A stretch of DNA of 24,224 nt, taken from positions 1 to 24,224 of the IMG/VR virus record IMGVR_UViG_3300036398_005366; one strand, 5' to 3'. This DNA comes from a virus. Shown here in pieces: positions 7,382 to 12,904 of the stretch. Position numbers and translations under genes: made by a program. The notes under the pieces are model-generated. The model was not told where the DNA came from. It was given only the letters and a program-made list of their open reading frames with translations, and made no database searches. Numbering within the stretch: the first letter of the stretch is position 1; each line of letters opens with the position of its first letter.

Positions 7382-8188
7382 TCAGTTTGCGCGCGGACGA
7401 TCGAAGTCCAGCCTGGCTGCCCCGGCGACATTAGCGACGGATTTGCCGACCTCCGGGAACCGCGCGCTGGCGCTCTTCTCGCCCTCCGCAATGGGCTCGC
7501 CGGTTTCGTCGTCAACGCGATCGCTCGGTCGTCCGGAAACGACCGAAGGAACTCCGTCATGTAATACGCCTTGTTTTTCCACGCTGGCAGACTGAGGCAA
7601 AAAGCAGAGCAAGTCAATCCCAACCCCCGGATAAAGCTGCATCGGCGGCGCCAGGCACAGCACGCGCACGCGCGGGGAATCGCGGTGCTCCAGAAAGCTG
7701 ATCTCCAGTTCAGATCCCGGGTGCGGCGCGAACATCGACTCCGAAGATCTCACCATGATCAGCAGCAGGTGCTTGACGCGATGCAGATGCATCGGCTCGG
7801 CGCTGCTCCACGCGACTGGTGATTTGACGTCGCCAATCGGCGTGTGGAACACCAGCGTGAGTTTCTTCCTGGTGCGATCGCTCAGGCACTTGGCCACGGC
7901 CAGCAACTCGCTCTCTGCCTCGGTGCCGAGCAGTTGCACAAGCACCGGTGGTATGCGTATTCCCGCTTCGCGAACCGTGACAATGGGCGAGTCCGGAATG
8001 TCATACTCCGGCGTCGGGACCGCAGGAATGCGAATTGTGGCCTGCTCGATTTCGTCCGCTTCGATGACCTCGCTCAGGTCTCCGCTGCGCATTCTCGCCA
8101 CCAGCGCGTCGGTGGCGTCACCTGGGTTCGGGGGTCTGGATCCGGACTTCGCGCTCGAGTCCGGCGGCATGGTGGGTTGTGAGTGCAT
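7382..8188 (-). CDS. Hypothetical protein, 268 aa
   Basis: Not recognised. The N-terminal 40 residues are rich in Ser, Pro and Gly. The centre (about 50-200) has alternating hydrophobic and polar strands (RIPPVLVQLLGTEAESELLA, KKLTLVFHTPIGD, RVRVLCLAPPMQLYPGVGI), suggesting a beta-rich domain. The C-terminal part is charged and carries EKSAS (237-241). ATG 8188 would overlap the upstream gene by 71 bp, far more than any other pair here; GTG 8101 or ATG 8092 would reduce or remove the overlap. The gene directly precedes the portal gene, so a virion or assembly role is plausible but unproven. Confidence 0.75.
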   Translation of the reverse strand: MHSQPTMPPDSSAKSGSRPPNPGDATDALVARMRSGDLSEVIEADEIEQATIRIPAVPTPEYDIPDSPIVTVREAGIRIPPVLVQLLGTEAESELLAVAKCLSDRTRKKLTLVFHTPIGDVKSPVAWSSAEPMHLHRVKHLLLIMVRSSESMFAPHPGSELEISFLEHRDSPRVRVLCLAPPMQLYPGVGIDLLCFLPQSASVEKQGVLHDGVPSVVSGRPSDRVDDETGEPIAEGEKSASARFPEVGKSVANVAGAARLDFDRPRAN

Positions 8189-8834
8189 TGATTCTGGTAA
8201 TGTGACGTTCGACTAGGTCGTAGGTCATGGGTTGCTTGTCGATTCTGCCGTCTATTTTGTGGTGCCGGCTGACGAACATACGGCGCTGTCCATCTGCGCC
8301 CCGTTCCATCGTCGCGACGATTCGGTGCGGTGCGAATTTGTCAGCCAGCGGTATCAGCTCCGGGTGCTGCGTCAGGGAGACGTCCACGCTCGTCGGCCAG
8401 CCGGCGTCGTAGCGCAGCGTGAACCAGCCGCGTAGCCCGAACGCGTTGAACGCGAGAACGCAGATCGACAGCGCGCAATCGGTGGCCAGCTGCATCGCTT
8501 CCGAGAAAGTTGCCGCCGACGCCCATCCCACCATGGCCTCCACGCAGGTGCGCGTCACCCGCGCGGGTGCCACGCTGCTCAGCGGCTGGCCGACGACGTC
8601 GCAGATGCGCGCAGCCCGCCCGGTTCGCATCCGTCCGCGATACGGCTTGCTTTTGGAAAGCAGCCGCTTGGCAGTAATCTGCGAGCAGTTCAGCAGCTTC
8701 GCAACCGCAGCGCAGCGGTTCGGGAAGCCGTCGGCATACGAGGACAGGTATTGCATCAGCAGCGGAGTCGACTCCGCTGGCAGCAGACGGTTCTCCGCCC
8801 TGCCGATGACACCACCGGCCGGTCCCGCTGACAT
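8118..8834 (-). CDS. Hypothetical protein with possible helix-turn-helix, 238 aa
   Basis: Residues about 37-63 (FPNRCAAVAKLLNCSQITAK plus LLS) resemble a helix-turn-helix with a short basic extension (KPYRGRMRTGR). The rest looks like an alpha/beta domain with a hydrophobic helix (ATDCALSICVLAFNAFGLRG, about 118-137) and strands such as GWFTLRYDAG. ATG 8834 abuts the stop of the upstream 60-residue gene (TAAATG). A DNA-binding role, for example a regulator or small-terminase-like protein, is possible from the motif alone; I cannot choose between them. It sits between the RNA polymerase-like genes and the portal gene. Confidence 0.75.
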   Translation of the reverse strand: MSAGPAGGVIGRAENRLLPAESTPLLMQYLSSYADGFPNRCAAVAKLLNCSQITAKRLLSKSKPYRGRMRTGRAARICDVVGQPLSSVAPARVTRTCVEAMVGWASAATFSEAMQLATDCALSICVLAFNAFGLRGWFTLRYDAGWPTSVDVSLTQHPELIPLADKFAPHRIVATMERGADGQRRMFVSRHHKIDGRIDKQPMTYDLVERHITRINALTTHHAAGLEREVRIQTPEPR

Positions 8835-9017
8835 TTACTTCGAGCCCATGATAGTCTTGAAGAATCCGGACACGTTGCGCTCGCGCCGCGTGTCCTGCTT
8901 CACATAACTCGCATTCAGCGCGCTGCGGCGGGGCTCCGCAATGATCGCTGTGCTGTTGCCGTAACCTTGGTGGCGGGCGTTGCGGATCTGCTCTTGTGTG
9001 GGTTGGGATTGGCTCAT
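8835..9017 (-). CDS. Small basic protein, 60 aa
   Basis: Not recognised. The protein is polar and Gln/Asn/Arg-rich, starting MSQSQPTQEQIRNARHQGYG and ending in FFKTIMGSK. It fills the space between the polymerase-like gene (4 bp gap) and the 238-residue gene (stop abuts next ATG). The frame continues upstream to 9134, but that part lies over the end of the polymerase-like gene, so ATG 9017 is preferred. Its reality rests on exact fit between neighbours. Confidence 0.62.
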   Translation of the reverse strand: MSQSQPTQEQIRNARHQGYGNSTAIIAEPRRSALNASYVKQDTRRERNVSGFFKTIMGSK

Positions 9018-9021
9018 GGAA

Positions 9022-10833
9022 TTAGTCGGGTAGTTTGAGGGTCTTCCCCCGCAGGTTGCTGGGGCTGACCCACTCCTTCTTACCCGTGCGCCGGTTGACG
9101 AGCAACTGATAAATTCGACCGTCAGATCCGACACGTGCGCCGTGCGCCAGTCGGACGTCGATGCCGGCTTTTTCAGACTCCGGCCCCGCGATCGGATCCA
9201 CGAAGCCGAACTGCGTGGCGCTGACTGCCGTCATGTCGTCCGTGATGGCATTCGGGTCGCCGATGCCGCCGGGTCCCATCTTGGTGATGCGACGCTTCTG
9301 CTCGAGGATGTGCATCGGGTTGATCTCCTCCAGCGCTGTGACCAGCGGATTGGACTTGAGGTAGCCCATCGTGTATCCGCCGAACGCGTCCGGGCCCACA
9401 GGGTCCAGGGTGCGCATGCGGCTCAGCCGTCCCATCATCGCGCGCAGGGCATGTCCGTGGTCGAGCTTGATGCGCTCGGCCATCAGGCGGTCCACCGTGT
9501 GGACGCGGTCGTTCGGCAGGCTGTCGCGGTCGTCCGTCTCAGCCAGGCCGCGGTTCACGGCCAGCAGCTTCTCGGTGGCAGCCAGCAGGCCGTCGATGCC
9601 CACCGGTGCATACTTCTCGTGCTCGTCGTCGTCCGCCAGGTAGCGGTGATGCGCCATGGGCGACTTCATCGGCGCTTTCGGCATCGGCTTCGGGACACCG
9701 ATCGGGACGTAGGTCGATGCCGCCTTCGCAAACGCAGTCGGGCCATAATCCTGCGGATTGGCAAGCTGGTCCTCGTAAATGGGCACCTCACCCATCAATT
9801 GCCGAAGGGCGCGCGCCGTCACATTGCCGTGCAGCGCGTTATCCCGATGGGTCAGGTTGAACCGATCCGCCACCCACTTCCGACGATCGTCAGGCGTCTT
9901 GTCGAAATTCCTGATGAAGCCCTGCCGGGTGTTGAACGTCATGACGTCATCATCCACCATCTCCACCCGATGCAGCGGCTCATCCTCCTCTGGCTCGATC
10001 TCGGGATGTTCCAGCCCCTGCGCGACGAGGTAGGCGCGCAATTTCTCCAGTGCGACATCAGCGTGCTTGTCCTCCACCGATGCGTGCACATCCCCGGTGT
10101 GGGCGTCATTCACGGCCAGGCCCGAAGCTTGCAGCTCCTTGAGGATCGCGTGCCAGTTCTTCCGCAGCCCCACGCCCTGCAGCTTGTCGCCGGACAGCCG
10201 GAAAGTCTTCGCCATCTTTTCCATCGGAAACTCCAGATACTTCGGATCAATCTTCCCCGTCGGATGGATGATCTGGACGTGCGGCACGTCGCCGGCATAC
10301 CGGCCGTGCCCGGGCTCGAAGTGCTTCCACAGTTCCTTCGGATTCTTCGCGCGCTCGATGAGCTGCTTGATCTCATCGATCTTCAGGTCGTGATGCCGCG
10401 CGGCAAGGATCGGCTCCTTCTCTTCGTCCGACATGGCGTCCCACTCCTCGTCGCTCAGATGTCCCCACAGCGACTTCCCTGGGGCCAGCTCGACGCCGTG
10501 CAGGCGCGTGTCTGGCGCGTCCCGCAGCAGGGCTTCGAGATCGATCCGCAGCGGCACAGACTTCCGCTGGTTCATCGGGTGCGTCGCGTCGCCCTTGATG
10601 CGGTCCGTGTCGGGCTGGCCGAAGAATGCGGACGGGCCGGCGAACGACGCCTTCCACGGTTCCTCCTTCAGCTTCTTCTCCCGGAATGCCAGCCACTCGT
10701 CGGCCGCCTTGCCGGGGCGCGCGAGTTCCAGCAGGTGCCGGTTCTCCGGGCGCGCAAGGATGTCGCCGGACAGCAGCCCGTGCTCACGGACGGAGTCCAG
10801 CGTTTCTTCGGGGATGTAGGACAGGAGTTTCAT
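9022..10833 (-). CDS. RNA polymerase beta-like protein, fork-region piece with large N-terminal extension, 603 aa
   Basis: Residues about 412-590 follow the RpoB pattern. DDRDSLPNDRVHTVDRLMAE (434-453) matches the conserved DDIDHLGNRRVRSVGELL stretch. NPMHILEQKRRITKMGPGGI (505-524) matches the [20 protein letters not shown] fork/rifampicin-pocket segment. SATQFGFVDPIAGPESEKAG (538-557) matches THYGRVCPIETPEGPNIG. The protein then stops at 603, so the catalytic hybrid-binding part of beta is missing. Residues 1-410 are not recognisable RpoB. They start MKLLSYIPEETLDSVREHGL and include SVPLRIDLEALL; the pattern faintly recalls ADP-ribosyltransferase-like folds, but this is weak. FAKAAS lies at 368-373. 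ATG 10833 overlaps the upstream stop as ATGA. It is probably one subunit of a phage multisubunit RNA polymerase; whether it is packaged in the virion is unknown. Confidence 0.78.
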   Translation of the reverse strand: MKLLSYIPEETLDSVREHGLLSGDILARPENRHLLELARPGKAADEWLAFREKKLKEEPWKASFAGPSAFFGQPDTDRIKGDATHPMNQRKSVPLRIDLEALLRDAPDTRLHGVELAPGKSLWGHLSDEEWDAMSDEEKEPILAARHHDLKIDEIKQLIERAKNPKELWKHFEPGHGRYAGDVPHVQIIHPTGKIDPKYLEFPMEKMAKTFRLSGDKLQGVGLRKNWHAILKELQASGLAVNDAHTGDVHASVEDKHADVALEKLRAYLVAQGLEHPEIEPEEDEPLHRVEMVDDDVMTFNTRQGFIRNFDKTPDDRRKWVADRFNLTHRDNALHGNVTARALRQLMGEVPIYEDQLANPQDYGPTAFAKAASTYVPIGVPKPMPKAPMKSPMAHHRYLADDDEHEKYAPVGIDGLLAATEKLLAVNRGLAETDDRDSLPNDRVHTVDRLMAERIKLDHGHALRAMMGRLSRMRTLDPVGPDAFGGYTMGYLKSNPLVTALEEINPMHILEQKRRITKMGPGGIGDPNAITDDMTAVSATQFGFVDPIAGPESEKAGIDVRLAHGARVGSDGRIYQLLVNRRTGKKEWVSPSNLRGKTLKLPD

Positions 10834-11147
10834 AACGTCGCGCAGGTTGGTTGCGGCATGCTGCGTATCCAGACTGCCTCCACCCTGTGCTCGATCCCGC
10901 TCATGCCCAAAGGAGGGCGATGAGTAGTGACGTATTCAAGCGTTCCGCGCATGAGATCAGTCACCGCCTTGATTTGAGCATCGCACGTGTCTGACAATTC
11001 TTGCGTCAGAGTCCCGTCGCCGGGCAGAGAGATTACCATGAACCACATGTCTTCGTCCGCCGCCTTGCGTATCTCGAAAGGCAGAGCGAAAACTCCCAGC
11101 GCCTCATAGCCTCCATGTTGTGCTTGTGTCATTTGTGATTGTGTCAT
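10830..11147 (-). CDS. Hypothetical protein, 105 aa
   Basis: Not recognised. ATG 11147 lies one base after the stop of the 75-residue gene and 11 bases after GGAGGA at 11159-11164. The frame opens further upstream, but that would overlap the preceding gene. The first ten residues are a doubled MTQSQ/MTQAQ caused by a 15 bp tandem repeat, so ATG 11132 could also serve. The middle has alternating strands (EDMWFMVISLPGDGTL) and a helix. It overlaps the next polymerase-like gene by ATGA. The context suggests an accessory protein co-made with the RNA polymerase pieces; no function can be read from the sequence. Confidence 0.7.
   Translation of the reverse strand: MTQSQMTQAQHGGYEALGVFALPFEIRKAADEDMWFMVISLPGDGTLTQELSDTCDAQIKAVTDLMRGTLEYVTTHRPPLGMSGIEHRVEAVWIRSMPQPTCATL
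11118..11147 (-). repeat. 15 bp tandem repeat doubling a start codon
   Basis: The first 30 bases of the 105-residue gene are two copies of ATGACACAAKCACAA with one mismatch, giving two in-frame ATG codons at 11147 and 11132. Confidence 0.8.
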
Positions 11148-11148
11148 T

Positions 11149-11376
11149 TTATTGTAGATCCTCCGGTTTGCTGTATCCCCCAAGTGAGCACTCAGACACG
11201 CGCTCCGTGCCAGGTATCTGCACTCGGTAATGACGCACCTGGAATCTTACATCATCCCGAGGTTGCCTAAGCCCGCACGTGAGCAAATTGATCACATCTT
11301 CTTCCTGATCCCTGGTAGGCGGGGCAGCAGACTCCGTCGTAATTTCCACCTCGAATTTGTGCGTGGTTGTCGTCAC
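11149..11376 (-). CDS. Hypothetical protein, 75 aa, between direct repeats
   Basis: Not recognised. It starts with GTG 11376, overlapping the upstream stop as GTGA, six bases after GGAGGA (11383-11388). The start is Thr-rich and strand-like (MTTTTHKFEVEITTES), with a charged middle and a second strand region (VRFQVRHYRVQIPG). Its last residues, GYSKPEDLQ, nearly copy the end of the upstream protein, GYIKPEDLS. This is because a 20 bp direct repeat flanks the gene. The layout looks like a gene inserted, or produced by local duplication, with its junctions preserving the ribosome binding site for the next gene. Confidence 0.7.
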   Translation of the reverse strand: MTTTTHKFEVEITTESAAPPTRDQEEDVINLLTCGLRQPRDDVRFQVRHYRVQIPGTERVSECSLGGYSKPEDLQ

Positions 11377-11399
11377 GACAGATCCTCCGGTTTGATGTA
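11156..11399. repeat. 20 bp direct repeats flanking the 75-aa gene, each with a Shine-Dalgarno sequence
   Basis: Bases 11156-11175 and 11380-11399 are identical except for one position. On the minus strand each copy encodes the KPEDL end of a protein and contains GGAGGA. The copy at 11383-11388 serves GTG 11376 (six-base spacing), and the copy at 11159-11164 serves ATG 11147 (eleven-base spacing). Spacing between copies is 224 bp. Confidence 0.85.
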
Positions 11400-12860
11400 G
11401 CCCTCCAGCGCCAGCGTCATCAGCTCCCCAGGTCCAGGGGTGCCGACCGCGTCAGCGCCGCGACCGCGCGCCAGCTTAGCCAGGCGTTCGCGCTCGGAGT
11501 CGTCGAAGTCGTGCCGCTGCATGTAGTGGCGGACATACTCCTTGCGCCGGTAGCCTTCCATCCCCTCCTTGAAGTCTTCCCGCTGCTTAGCGGGCAGCAG
11601 CTTCAGCGGGTCGATGCCCCAGTTGACCAGGGCGAACGCGCGGCGTGGTGTCGGCTTGGCCTCGAACTGCGCGCCGGTCCGAGCCTTGAAACTTTTCCAC
11701 CTGGCGATCTGCTTCTCGTCTGTCTCGCCGCGGCGACCGGTGTGGTAGTTCTCATACCACTGCAGCCAGCCCTGCTTGTCGGTGTCGTCCAGCCAGTGCT
11801 CCGGCCACGCGCGCATGGACGCAAGGCGCGGACCTTTGCCGCCGTAGATCGCGTTGTAGGACTCCTTGAGTTCGTCCGGCGTGAAGTCCGGGGAGAACGC
11901 TGCGCGCTTGGTCAGCGGCACGTCGAACGATTCCCACTGTCCCCAGATCTGTTCGGGCGTGAAGTCAGGATCGAACGGGACGGCTGCCGCCTTGGTCATG
12001 CGGTCGGCTGCGTCGATCGCGGTCCCCGCCATCCTCCAGCTTGCCGCCTTCTCGTGGCTGTAGAGGTTCGGCAGGTTCTGCTTGAGAATCGACTCCGCCA
12101 CCTGGGCGCGGTCCAGCGCCGCCCGGATGTCCTTCACGCGGTCCTCTGGCGCACGCGCGGGGTCGCGCTCCCACTTTGGGATCACCTTGTTGTACACGCG
12201 GTCCAGTGTATGCCTCGAATACTTCGCCCGGTTGGCTTCGAGAATCTCCGGCCCCCACCGACGCGCGAGCTCCTCGTCCGTCACCCCGAGGTCCTTGAAC
12301 ACCGAGTAGGCGTGCAGGTCCGACGATCCCACCTTGAGACGATACTGCGCCGTGCGCGGGTCGAACGACACCCGCAGGGCCGAGCCGGTGCCGGGGCGCA
12401 CGTTCAGATGCGTCTCGAGCTCGCCATTGTCCCGGCGTCGCGTGTAGGCCCCAGGCAGCAGGCGCGACTGCATGGCTGGGGCATACTCGGATCCGTTCTC
12501 GATGAACGTCCCGCGCTCCGTCAGGTAAGGCACTCGGGCCAGCGTCACATTCTTGCGCTCGTCGAGCACCTCGTTGGTCACGTCGTCCACGAGCCGCATC
12601 GTTCCGCGCAGCCGGCGCACGAGCGACTTGTCGTCCAGCAGCGCCTCGCGTTGCTCGGCTTTGGTGAACCTCGCCGGACCGACATGCTTCATGTCTTTCA
12701 GCTCCAGCCGGACTCCGCCGTAGGCGTAGCCGTTGACGTAGCGCTGCATGGACTGCATCACAGAGGTATCGATCGCCTCCCGCGTGGCGTCGGAATCTTC
12801 CGGGTCGCGCAGCGTGACGCCTTCTGGCGGCTCAGGGATGTCGGAGGATGGATTCGGCAC
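11373..12860 (-). CDS. RNA polymerase beta-like protein, N-terminal protrusion piece with inserted domain, 495 aa
   Basis: Residues about 60-205 follow the N-terminal part of bacterial RpoB. The RpoB pattern 'IPLMTERGTFIINGTERVIV' is mirrored by VPYLTERGTFIENGSEY (110-126). It is followed by SRLLPGAY (like QLHRSPGVFF), then LRVSFDPRTAQYRLKV (162-177, like the FEFDPKDNLYVRIDRR segment) and FKDLGVTDEEL (188-198, like LRALGYTTEEIL). After about 260 there is non-RpoB sequence. HEKAAS is at 269-274, a doubled TKxAA...PDFTP element at 289-328, and a Trp-rich block (GWLQWYENYHTGRRGETDEK, 364-383, with QIARW and WGIDP) that I recall as a small module of unknown function in other proteins. It starts with GTG 12860. 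The rest of beta is split into the gene at 9022-10833 and at least one piece not in this window. Confidence 0.76.
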   Translation of the reverse strand: MPNPSSDIPEPPEGVTLRDPEDSDATREAIDTSVMQSMQRYVNGYAYGGVRLELKDMKHVGPARFTKAEQREALLDDKSLVRRLRGTMRLVDDVTNEVLDERKNVTLARVPYLTERGTFIENGSEYAPAMQSRLLPGAYTRRRDNGELETHLNVRPGTGSALRVSFDPRTAQYRLKVGSSDLHAYSVFKDLGVTDEELARRWGPEILEANRAKYSRHTLDRVYNKVIPKWERDPARAPEDRVKDIRAALDRAQVAESILKQNLPNLYSHEKAASWRMAGTAIDAADRMTKAAAVPFDPDFTPEQIWGQWESFDVPLTKRAAFSPDFTPDELKESYNAIYGGKGPRLASMRAWPEHWLDDTDKQGWLQWYENYHTGRRGETDEKQIARWKSFKARTGAQFEAKPTPRRAFALVNWGIDPLKLLPAKQREDFKEGMEGYRRKEYVRHYMQRHDFDDSERERLAKLARGRGADAVGTPGPGELMTLALEGYIKPEDLS

Positions 12861-12866
12861 GTACAG

Positions 12867-12895
12867 CTTTTACCGCAGTCTGTCACTCGTTGCAA
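12867..12895 (-). promoter_or_regulatory. Possible promoter of the RNA polymerase-like operon
   Basis: TTGCAA (12890-12895) and TAAAAG (12867-12872) are 17 bp apart on the minus strand. A start near 12860 would make the mRNA begin at or next to the GTG codon. Each box matches the sigma-70 consensus at only four of six positions. The case rests mainly on similarity to the better promoter at 20882-20911, which also uses TTGCAA. Confidence 0.3.
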
Positions 12896-12904
12896 TCCGT
12901 TACA

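Noticed and set aside
9142-10923. Long open plus-strand frame of 593 codons
   Set aside because: It is exactly opposite the RNA polymerase fork-region gene. Its translation is Arg/His/Leu-rich without domains, typical of antisense frames in GC-rich DNA.
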